A stretch of 64,000 bases of DNA from assembly GCA_022823865.1 (NCBI GenBank), contig JAJEHF010000208.1, positions 1 to 64,000 of the forward strand, read 5' to 3'. The translations under genes were made by a program, and so were the position numbers. Shown piece by piece: positions 47,324 through 54,979 of the stretch. This DNA is from Bryobacterales bacterium (GTDB taxonomy: Bacteria > Acidobacteriota > Terriglobia > Bryobacterales > UBA6623). Numbering within the stretch: the first letter of the stretch is position 1; each line of letters begins with the position of its first letter. Under the pieces are notes generated by a model. It was not told the DNA's origin. It did no database searches and saw nothing but the letters and a program-made list of their open reading frames with translations.

Positions 47324-47655
47324 GCGGAATGGGGGAACATTCGGTGATCCTTGCGTGGGGGATCGATGTCTGCGCCGCGCTGGCGCTGTTGGCGATCTTG
47401 ATCGCCTTCGTGCGCATGGTGAAGGGGCCGACTCTGGTCGATCGGGTGGTGTCGGTGGACCTGATCACGGTGTTGGCAGTGGCGGTGGCAGGATTGTTTG
47501 GTATTGCCAGCGGCCACTCGGCAATTCTCGATGTCGCGGTTGCCACGGCCTTGGTCGCGTTCTTGGCCACGGTGGCGTTCGCTTGGTTCGCGAACCGGCG
47601 CGCCGACCAGATTGAGTCCAACACGACGCCGGGGAGGTCTAAGGAGAGCGGATGA
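47320..47655 (+). CDS. mrpF: Mrp antiporter subunit F (MrpF/MnhF)
   Basis: A 111-residue subunit with three helices. The signature FVRMVKGPTLVDRVVSVDLI is clear, and a basic C-terminal tail follows the last helix (ATVAFAWFANRR). ATG overlaps the mrpE stop and its own stop overlaps mrpG. Confidence 0.94.
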   Translation: MSGMGEHSVILAWGIDVCAALALLAILIAFVRMVKGPTLVDRVVSVDLITVLAVAVAGLFGIASGHSAILDVAVATALVAFLATVAFAWFANRRADQIESNTTPGRSKESG

Positions 47656-48029
47656 TGGCGGAGATGGGTTCGTTGCGGGACTGGATCACGGCGATGGTCT
47701 TGGTGTCGGGCGGCTTCTTCCTGTTCGTGGCCAGTCTTGGCGTCCTGCGCCTGCCGGATGTGATTGTCCGCATGCATGCCCTCACCAAGGCCGGTGCCCT
47801 CGGCGCCGGATTAGTGTTTGTTGCGGCTGCGGTTCATTTCCGGGACCCGGCCAGCGTCACTGTATCGTTGCTGGCGATTGTTTTCCTCTTGTCTACGGCA
47901 CCAGTCGCCGCGCATGCGATTGCCCGTGCGGCGTACCGCTTGGGTGTCCCGCTCTGGGAGAGGACACACCTCGACGAGTGGCAGGGCAAGTATGCTCCCA
48001 TGAACAAGTCTGCCGAGGACTCGGACTAG
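47652..48029 (+). CDS. mrpG: Mrp antiporter subunit G (MrpG/MnhG)
   Basis: A 125-residue subunit with three helices and the family block LGVLRLPDVIVRMHALTKAGALG. It closes the seven-gene operon mrpABCDEFG, in which nearly every junction is a 4-bp overlap. The operon exchanges Na+ (or K+/Li+) for protons and is typical of marine, alkaliphilic or Na+-stressed bacteria. A 222-bp gap with only weak hairpins follows before a convergent gene. Confidence 0.95.
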   Translation: MMAEMGSLRDWITAMVLVSGGFFLFVASLGVLRLPDVIVRMHALTKAGALGAGLVFVAAAVHFRDPASVTVSLLAIVFLLSTAPVAAHAIARAAYRLGVPLWERTHLDEWQGKYAPMNKSAEDSD

Positions 48030-48251
48030 GCGTGTTCTGAACGTTGCGTGGTACCGGGTCCGCACAAGACTGCGGTGCCGGTGCGAAGGCACGGCTCCCC
48101 GGGCCGGATTCGGGCCGACAGTACCGGGGCAGCTAGAGCGGCTATCGTCCCCAAGGGCGACAGCTCAGGCACAGGCGGCTCTCGAACCATAAGTTGTCAC
48201 CACCTGGCCGGCCGAGCTGGTGTCCACGGTCACCCAGCGCCATGATCGCAA

Positions 48252-48893
48252 TCACTCCAAGCGCCGGATTCGTATGTTGCGAAACCAGACCCGGCTGGCG
48301 TGGTCTTGCAACACGATCCTGCCAGATCTGGCTTGGGCGAAGGCTTCGTCCCTGCCGGCCGCCCGGGCCCTTGCGGCGAAGTCCGGACTGCCAATGTCGA
48401 ACTCCACCACCTTCTGCCCGTTGAGCCAATGCTCCACACGGTTGCCGCGTGCTACCACCCGGAGAGTGTTCCACTCGCCGGGCGCAGGCGACCGATCACC
48501 CCGCGGCGCGTACAGCCCGTAGGCCGATCCCGCCCTGCGGTTGGCATGCTGTTGCGAAGCTGGGCGCGCGTTGTCGGCGAGCTGGTACTCGATGGCGGCT
48601 CCGTTCGGGTTTCCGGTGCCCGCAAACCTGTAGAAGACCCCGCTGTTGCCGAACTCCCCCAGCTTCCATTCGAGGCGCAGGTCGAAGTCCCCGTATTCTT
48701 CAGAAGTGGCTAGGTTTCCGGGCCGGCCCTCGACCAGCAACACGTCGTTCTCGACCCGCCACCCGCCGCTCGTCTCCGCTCGGGGGTGCACGGTCCACCC
48801 CGAGAGGGTCGAGCCGTCCAAGAGCGGCTCGAAGCCGGGTTCGTCAGCGAGTGCGACGCCGTGGAGCGCCAGCAGGGCAAGTGCGAGCCTCAT
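48252..48893 (-). CDS. DUF1080 (3-keto-disaccharide hydrolase-like) exported protein
   Basis: A 213-residue protein of the DUF1080 family, a concanavalin/laminarinase-like beta-sandwich; some members hydrolyse 3-keto-glycosides. ATG 48893 overlaps the stop of the Gfo/Idh gene (ATGA), and a signal peptide (MRLALALLALHGVALA) follows directly. Family blocks are LLDGSTLSGWTVHPR, ENDVLLVEGRPGNLATSEEY, DLRLEWKLGEFGNSGVFYR and GEWNTLRVVARGNRVEHWLN. Coupled to an oxidoreductase that could generate the 3-keto sugar. Confidence 0.93.
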   Translation of the reverse strand: MRLALALLALHGVALADEPGFEPLLDGSTLSGWTVHPRAETSGGWRVENDVLLVEGRPGNLATSEEYGDFDLRLEWKLGEFGNSGVFYRFAGTGNPNGAAIEYQLADNARPASQQHANRRAGSAYGLYAPRGDRSPAPGEWNTLRVVARGNRVEHWLNGQKVVEFDIGSPDFAARARAAGRDEAFAQARSGRIVLQDHASRVWFRNIRIRRLE

Positions 48894-50362
48894 AGCTCGA
48901 GCACCTGCTCGCTCTCGAGATCGAAGCCCATCGCCTTGTTGCGGCGATGGGCCTCCACGCCCAGGCTCACCGCGACTTGGGAGCGGTAGCCGAGCTCGCC
49001 ATCGAGCGGGGCGGGCTTGCGCGTCCGGATCGACTCCAGGAAGTGCTGCCGGAACGACTTCGACGGCGGGGCTTCTATCTGTAGCGACGGCATCACCGAA
49101 AGCGCCTCGGCCCGCTCTTCGAACACCGCTTGGAAGTAGCTGTCGCGCTCCTCGCCAGGAGACCCGATCTGAGGCCGAGACCGCGAGTCCTCGTCGTAGC
49201 GCTGCTTCCAGCGCGGCTCTGCCAGCAGCGAGGACAGCACTTGGCGCTTGCGTCTCTCGGACAGGCCCGGGAAGTTGGTGGGCCGCACGGGGCGGCGCTC
49301 TTCGCTCCACGTTCCCATGGCGTCCAAGCCGGCGCTCGCGACCCGCTCCTTGAATCCGTCGATGAAGGGCTCCTCCGGCACCAGGCGGATGCTTCGCGGG
49401 CGCAGGTGGTTGCCTTCGAAGTGGATGTTGGCCTCGTGGCCGCGCACGACGATAGGGAGCTCTACCGAGTTCTGGAGGGAGCCGGAGCACACGATGGTGT
49501 GCTTGCTGGGAAAATCCAGCGCTACGACGAGCGTGTCCGGCACCTCCATCACGGACTTGGGAGTGCCGTAGTTCCCGCCGGCAGAGACAGCCCGAATCGG
49601 GAACTCCCGGCCGAGGACTTGGATCAGCGGCGTGACGTGGTGGTAGTACAGGTCGGTGGCAATCCCGCCGGAGTAGTCGCGGTAGCGCCTCCAGCGGAAG
49701 AACCTCTCGCGTGAGAACGGCCTCTTCGGAGCGCTGCCGAGGAAGGCTTCCCAGTCCAAGTTCTCGGGACTGGCCGACTCGTCGATGGGGTAGCTGAACG
49801 GGGGCTCCCGGGTGTTGCGGCTACGGCTCGTCTGGCTCCACAGGATCTTCCCCAGCAGGCCTGCCGAGACCAGCTTCCGAGCAGGCTCCCAGATCCCGTG
49901 GGCGATGTGTTCGCTGTCCACCGCGAGGATGCGACCGGTCTGCTTGGCGGTTTCTACCATCTGCTTGGCCTCGGCAATGGTCAAGCTCATCGGCTTTTCC
50001 ACGTCCACGTCCTTGCCGGCCCGCATCGCTGCGATCGCCATCGGTGCGTGCCAGTGGTCGGGGGTGCAGACGATTACCGCGTCCACGCTCGGATCGTGGA
50101 TGAGGTCTTCGTAGCGCCGGTATCCCTTCGCCGATGTCTGCGTAACGCCTTGGTCTAGCCGCGGAGCGTAGATGTCGCAGACGGCGGCGACTCTTGAATC
50201 CGGGCTATTGCTGAATTCGTTTAGGTGTCCTCGGGAAATATTGCCCAAGCCGATCACCCCGATACCGATGACGTCGTTTGCGCCTCGTATCCTCGAGTAC
50301 GAGGCAGCTGTTGCTGCGATGGCGGCCCGACCTGCAAAGCCCCGGCGGGTAAGTGGCGTCAT
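48890..50362 (-). CDS. Gfo/Idh/MocA-family oxidoreductase, Tat-exported
   Basis: NAD(P)-dependent sugar oxidoreductase family protein of 490 residues. ATG 50362 is preferred over ATG 50371 because TACAAT ends exactly 7 nt before it and overlaps the other ATG. The Tat leader is TRRGFAGRAAIAATAAS. The Rossmann loop is IGVIGLGNISRGHL, the signature DVEKPMSLTI has Asp-Val in place of the usual Cys/Tyr-X before EKP, and GGIATDLYYHHVTPLIQVLG carries the active-site His pair. Translationally coupled to the DUF1080 gene, supporting joint action on a keto-sugar. Confidence 0.92.
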   Translation of the reverse strand: MTPLTRRGFAGRAAIAATAASYSRIRGANDVIGIGVIGLGNISRGHLNEFSNSPDSRVAAVCDIYAPRLDQGVTQTSAKGYRRYEDLIHDPSVDAVIVCTPDHWHAPMAIAAMRAGKDVDVEKPMSLTIAEAKQMVETAKQTGRILAVDSEHIAHGIWEPARKLVSAGLLGKILWSQTSRSRNTREPPFSYPIDESASPENLDWEAFLGSAPKRPFSRERFFRWRRYRDYSGGIATDLYYHHVTPLIQVLGREFPIRAVSAGGNYGTPKSVMEVPDTLVVALDFPSKHTIVCSGSLQNSVELPIVVRGHEANIHFEGNHLRPRSIRLVPEEPFIDGFKERVASAGLDAMGTWSEERRPVRPTNFPGLSERRKRQVLSSLLAEPRWKQRYDEDSRSRPQIGSPGEERDSYFQAVFEERAEALSVMPSLQIEAPPSKSFRQHFLESIRTRKPAPLDGELGYRSQVAVSLGVEAHRRNKAMGFDLESEQVLEL

Positions 50363-50687
50363 TGAAGGCATTGTAGTCGTAATGGACTTCGCCGGGAGCT
50401 TGGTCTTGTGGTTGACTTGGCTCGACTTCCCGCGACTATGGCGTCGACCCTTCGATCTCTATGCCGAACGGAGAACTCGCGCGCTAGCTCTATCGGGGAC
50501 TCGGAATTCACGGGCACTTGCCAATTCCGCGTCCCGCCCTTCCAGTCGGCGGGTGTCAGCGACCGAGCGCAATGTAGATCGCTTCACAGCATCGTCGCCC
50601 CCGCCCCCGGGCATTGCGGGTGCTTAGCCTTCCGATGTCGTTCGGATCCGTGAGGTCGGCCATCGGCGGCACCTACTTGAATCCCAA
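50363..50687. other. Intergenic stretch between the helicase 3' end and the oxidoreductase promoter
   Basis: A 325-bp gap with the oxidoreductase -10 element (50370-50375) at one end. Short plus-strand frames here show no coding features. No RNA gene, repeat or terminator with a U-tract was found. Confidence 0.4.
50370..50375 (-). promoter_or_regulatory. -10-like hexamer TACAAT, 7 nt before the Gfo/Idh start
   Basis: TACAAT (five of six matches to TATAAT) on the minus strand is followed by GCCTTCA and ATG 50362. It overlaps the alternative ATG at 50371, which argues for the downstream start and a leaderless message. Confidence 0.6.
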
Positions 50688-53180
50688 TCAGGCACCACCG
50701 GAGAGCATCCGCGCTAGCCCGCCCAGTGCCTGCTCGATACGTGCTGCGTCGATGTTCTCCGGTAGCGGGACTGTGAGGACCGGACGGTTGGTTTGCGGGT
50801 CTGTCCGAACGAGTTGCGAGATGCCAGCCTGTGCGGTCGTGGGTGGCCCCCCTGGGGCCTGCTGCGCGGCTTGGCCAGCGGGTTGGGCTGTCGGTCCGGC
50901 CAGCGCTTCGAGAAATCTAGCCCCGGCTTCGAAGAGCCCCGTCAGCGCCACCTCGATGCCGGGTGCGGCCGGAGGACGGTCGGCACCCCCGCCGGGCGGT
51001 GGCCCTGGCGTGTTGACCGGCGACGGAGTGGGTTTTGGCGGCGCCGGGGTGTCGGGCTGCGCGCCGGAGGCTTGATCGGGGACTCCGGGCTCCTCGCGCT
51101 CGCGCGCGTGTGGTCCCGGATCCGCGGCCGGGGGGACAGGGTCTGCCTGGCGCTCGCCACTATCCGCAGGCCCGGAGTCTTCATCCATCATCTCCTTGAC
51201 CACTTTGAGAAATGTCGAGCGTCCCAGCTTCTCGAAGCTCACTTCGTCGGCCGTTGAATCGAAGAGCCCTGAAAACAGGGCTCTCTTCAGTTGCATCGTC
51301 TCCCAGACCCGCACTTCGATGCTCCCTTCCGTCAGCATGTGAATCACTTGCACGGGCTGGGCCTGGCCCATGCGGTGCACCCTTCCGATGCGCTGCTCCA
51401 ACCGTGCCGGATTCCAGGGCGGCTCGAAGTTGATCACGGCCGATGCAGACTGGAGGTTGAGGCCCACCCCGCCCGCATCCGTCGACAGAAAGACCATGCA
51501 GCTGGGATCCTCGCGGAAGCGCTCCATCAGTGCGCCGCGCTTGGGCGAGGGAACGCCTCCGTGCAGGGAAACGAAGTCGATCCCTAGCTCGGCCAGTTCC
51601 TGTCCGGCGAGGCGGGTCATCCGCTCGTACTCGCTGAAGACAACGACCTTCCGTCCCTCCTCGACCGCGAGTTCGCGGATGATCTCTTTGAATTCCTCGA
51701 GCTTGGGAGAGTGGTTCGTCTCCTTGTCGAACAGGAATGTCGAATTGCAGAGCATCCGCATGTTCTGGATCGCACAAGTGATGCGGCGCAGGTCCACTTC
51801 CGACAGCCAGCCCTGTCTCTTCCATTTGCTCATCAGCCTGCCGAGAATCTCGTACTGCTCCGCGTAAGGGCCAGCTTGCTGCTTGGTTAGGGGAACGGAG
51901 AATACCTGGTCGGTTCGCTCCGGCAGCTGCTTCAGCACCTCGTCGCGCCTCCTGCGTAGCAAGAGAGGCTCCAACTGCCTGTGGATCTGATTCAATCCGC
52001 GATAGCCGATCAGCTTGCCGGTCTCTGTGGTCTCGACGTGGTCGTGCAGGAAGCGGAAGGCGGGTCCCAGTGCGCGACCGTCCACGAACTCAACGACCGA
52101 GTAGAGTTCTTCGACTTTATTCTCCAGTGGCGTCCCAGTCAGCACGAACGCGTAACGGCTCTTGAGCTGCTTGACCGTTCGCGCCGTCTTGGTGGCCCAA
52201 TTCCGGATGCGCTGCGCTTCGTCGAGAATGATCAGGTCGGGCGCGAGGGCTTGGATCGCCTCCATGTCCCACCGCACCAGTTCGTAATTGATGAGGTTGA
52301 AGAACTTCGCGTCCTCGTAGCGCTTGATCCTTCGTCGCCTGTCGCCGTCGACGACCTGCACGGACAGGTCGGAGAATTTCTCGATTTCGGTCTTCCACTG
52401 GTACTTTACGGAGGCAGGCGAGATCACCAAGACGCGCTCTATTCCCCGCCGACGCTTCAGGAGCGCGGCTGCCGCGACGGCTTGGACGGTTTTCCCCAGT
52501 CCCATGTCGTCGGCCAGCACAACGCGGCCGCGGCTGGCCGCAAACAGGACACCGCGCATCTGGTACGGAAACAGCGAGACCTTCACCAGTCCGGGAAGGA
52601 TCGATTGGCCCGCCTCGATCTTCCTGAGCTGCTCGCTCTCCCACGCGAGGCCTTCGGCCCGCTCGTTCACGCGGTCTACGTAGTCGATGACGTCGCTGTA
52701 GACAACGGCCGTCCCGTCGGCACGCCGCAGTTCCCCAAGAATGGAGGCGAAGCGGGAATACTGTGCCTTGGGCAGGAGCCCTGATTCGTCGAAGTAAGCG
52801 GCTGCGACCGCCCCGAGCATCGGATCGGGCCTGTCGGGAAGCTTCAACTGCACTTCAAGGCTCTCCCCGTACAGGAGGGAGAGGGAGGCGCGCTCGCGCT
52901 CGTAACGCTTGTGCTCCAGCTTCGAGCGGTACCGGCGACGCAAACGTGCAAGCAGGCTCTCGATGTGCTTGCATGTTCCCAAGGTGTTGCGGGCGAAATC
53001 GGGACAGGAGCAGTAGTTGTCGAAGAGGCCCGGGCCGCGCATTGCGATCCTGTACTCGGAGCCGCTGGCTGAGAGCACCTGGTAATCGCCGAACGGCTGG
53101 CCCTTGGGCTGCGAGAGGATCTGCTTGATTGCTTCGCTCGCGCGTTTCTGGCGTGCTTGGATCTGTTCTTCGACTAGCAT
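50688..53180 (-). CDS. SNF2-family helicase with N-terminal SWIM zinc finger
   Basis: DNA-dependent ATPase/translocase of 830 residues. A SWIM finger (CSC at 57-59, C70, H72) precedes the SNF2 core: Walker A DDMGLGKT (226-230 GLGKT), motif II DEAQ at 319-322, LTGTPLENKVEELYSVVEF and the C-terminal lobe with SLHGGVPSPKRG, FLSTDAGGVGLNLQSA and RIGRVHRMGQ. After ~670 comes a long Pro/Ala/Gly-rich linker and a ~100-residue tail ending LGGLARMLSGGA, which is not part of the usual family. Bacterial SWIM-SNF2 proteins are poorly characterised; DNA repair or transcription recycling roles are suggested. Confidence 0.94.
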   Translation of the reverse strand: MLVEEQIQARQKRASEAIKQILSQPKGQPFGDYQVLSASGSEYRIAMRGPGLFDNYCSCPDFARNTLGTCKHIESLLARLRRRYRSKLEHKRYERERASLSLLYGESLEVQLKLPDRPDPMLGAVAAAYFDESGLLPKAQYSRFASILGELRRADGTAVVYSDVIDYVDRVNERAEGLAWESEQLRKIEAGQSILPGLVKVSLFPYQMRGVLFAASRGRVVLADDMGLGKTVQAVAAAALLKRRRGIERVLVISPASVKYQWKTEIEKFSDLSVQVVDGDRRRRIKRYEDAKFFNLINYELVRWDMEAIQALAPDLIILDEAQRIRNWATKTARTVKQLKSRYAFVLTGTPLENKVEELYSVVEFVDGRALGPAFRFLHDHVETTETGKLIGYRGLNQIHRQLEPLLLRRRRDEVLKQLPERTDQVFSVPLTKQQAGPYAEQYEILGRLMSKWKRQGWLSEVDLRRITCAIQNMRMLCNSTFLFDKETNHSPKLEEFKEIIRELAVEEGRKVVVFSEYERMTRLAGQELAELGIDFVSLHGGVPSPKRGALMERFREDPSCMVFLSTDAGGVGLNLQSASAVINFEPPWNPARLEQRIGRVHRMGQAQPVQVIHMLTEGSIEVRVWETMQLKRALFSGLFDSTADEVSFEKLGRSTFLKVVKEMMDEDSGPADSGERQADPVPPAADPGPHAREREEPGVPDQASGAQPDTPAPPKPTPSPVNTPGPPPGGGADRPPAAPGIEVALTGLFEAGARFLEALAGPTAQPAGQAAQQAPGGPPTTAQAGISQLVRTDPQTNRPVLTVPLPENIDAARIEQALGGLARMLSGGA

Positions 53181-53435
53181 GACTCGCTTCTTTGCCTACC
53201 CGCGGCGGCACCCGGCCGCGCATGGCTTCCAACTATCGTAGCGATCCCTGACCAGACTTCCGCTGCGGCTGAGGCGAGAACGCGCGTTGCCTTGCCGCTA
53301 AGTTCTGCGAGGCCCGTTGCCTCCGGCTGAAGCGGGGGGGGCAGGGAGGCGTGCCAGCCGTCCTGGGGAGACTTGAGAGTGGACTGTCGCAGGCCGCTAC
53401 GATTCCCGGCCGCGGAGCGGTCGTCACTATTCGAG

Positions 53436-54914
53436 GTGTGCGAGAATCACGTCTTGAAGCCAGCGGTGGCGTCCATATTGCTGATCGCTTGCTGCCTCGC
53501 GGCGGCCACGCGATTCGAGGATCCCAAGCCGCCCGAGCCGGCCTCTATCGAAGAGCGCGCCGCGGTCGAGCCGACAGCCCATCCCGGCGTAACGCTCCAC
53601 GCACGGCCCGCACCGCTCGCGCCCGGGGCGGTGACCGAAGACTGGCCGGCTTTTCTCGGTCGCAGCGGACAGCCGGCCTCCGGCGAGACCAGCCTCTTGC
53701 GCGCGTTCGGACAGGACGGGCCGAAGCTCTTGTGGGAGCTGTCCAAGGGCACCGGCTACAGCTCGCCATCGATCCAGGGCGACTACCTCGTATACCTCCA
53801 CCGCTCGGGGAACGAAGAGGCTATCGAGTGCCTGCGGCCCGAAACAGGGGAGCGCTACTGGAGCTATCGGTACCCGACAGACTTCAGCGACCGCTACGGC
53901 TACAACAACGGCCCGCGCTCGAGTCCGGTCATCGATGGCGACCATGTGTACACCTACGGTGCGCAGGGGAAGCTGCACTGCCTCCGTCTCAAGACGGGAC
54001 AGGTTGTCTGGCGCCGCGACGTCGCCACCGAGTTCAGGGTTCCCCAGGACTTCTTCGGAATCGCCACCACGCCGTTGATCGAAGGGGACCTGCTGATCTT
54101 GAACGTCGGCGCTCCGGGTGGTCCCGAGGTGGTCGCCTTCGACAAGTTGACTGGACGCATGGTCTGGGGTGTCGGCGACCAGTGGGGGGCCAGCTATGCA
54201 ACGCCGGTCATCGCCCGCGTCCATGGCAAGCGGCGGCTGTTCGTGCTCGGCGGCGGTGAGAGCAGGCCTCCGACCGGCGGGCTGCTGTCAATCAACCCGC
54301 TCGACGGCGGGCTGGACTTCAGATTCCCCTGGCGCAGCCGCAGTTTCGAGTCCGTCAATGCGTCGTGTCCGGTCGTGACCGGCAATCGGGTGCTTGTCTC
54401 GGCCACTTACCGTACCGGAGCGGCGCTGATCGAAGTGAAGTCCGACTGGACATTCGCCAAGCTCTGGGAGAACTCCGATTTTGATCTGCACTGGACGACC
54501 GCCGTCTACGATCAAGGCCACTACTACGCGTTCTCGGGCCGCAACGAGCCAGACGCGAAGCTGACCTGCGTGAATGCCGGCAGCGGGGAGACGGTTTGGA
54601 GCGAGTCTCTGGAGTGGCAGGAAACTGTGCAGGTGCAGGGAGAGGCGCGGGCCTTCCACGCCAGTCCCTTGCGGGGCAACTTGCTGAAGGTAGACGGCAG
54701 GTTCCTCGCACTCGGCGAGCACGGGCACCTGATGTGGCTGGATCTCTCTCCGGCGGGCCCGAAAATCTTGGACCGCGCCAGGCTGTTCTTGGCCCGCGAG
54801 ACGTGGGCCCCGCCGGTCATCAGTCGCGGGCTCCTCTACGTGAGCCAGAACTCGCGTTCCATCGACCCGCCCGCCGGCCCGCGCTTGCTCTGCTTTGACT
54901 TGCGGGGCCGGTAA
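53436..54914 (+). CDS. PQQ-like beta-propeller protein (BamB-like fold), probable lipoprotein
   Basis: A propeller protein of about 490 residues. The repeats read GERYWSYRYP, GQVVWRRDVA, GRMVWGVGDQW and ETVWSESLEW, each ending a blade with the W-motif. The start is uncertain: GTG 53436, TTG 53454 and TTG 53373 are all in frame. From any of them a hydrophobic run with a LIAC lipobox follows. Unlike the dehydrogenase at 20173 it has no haem motif and no PQQ-site cluster, so it is probably a non-catalytic scaffold or sugar-binding propeller common in Planctomycetes-like genomes. Confidence 0.82.
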   Translation: MCENHVLKPAVASILLIACCLAAATRFEDPKPPEPASIEERAAVEPTAHPGVTLHARPAPLAPGAVTEDWPAFLGRSGQPASGETSLLRAFGQDGPKLLWELSKGTGYSSPSIQGDYLVYLHRSGNEEAIECLRPETGERYWSYRYPTDFSDRYGYNNGPRSSPVIDGDHVYTYGAQGKLHCLRLKTGQVVWRRDVATEFRVPQDFFGIATTPLIEGDLLILNVGAPGGPEVVAFDKLTGRMVWGVGDQWGASYATPVIARVHGKRRLFVLGGGESRPPTGGLLSINPLDGGLDFRFPWRSRSFESVNASCPVVTGNRVLVSATYRTGAALIEVKSDWTFAKLWENSDFDLHWTTAVYDQGHYYAFSGRNEPDAKLTCVNAGSGETVWSESLEWQETVQVQGEARAFHASPLRGNLLKVDGRFLALGEHGHLMWLDLSPAGPKILDRARLFLARETWAPPVISRGLLYVSQNSRSIDPPAGPRLLCFDLRGR

Positions 54915-54979
54915 CGGCAGCGGCGGCGAACCGTCCTGCAGATGCCATCGGTTCCGCCCGCACGGCCTGAGCGCGGTTG

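Noticed and set aside
48894-49490. Long 5' extension of the DUF1080 frame
   Set aside because: It lies inside the Gfo/Idh gene in another frame and is Arg/Gly/Pro-rich as expected for a shadow; the ATGA junction gives a clear start at 48893.
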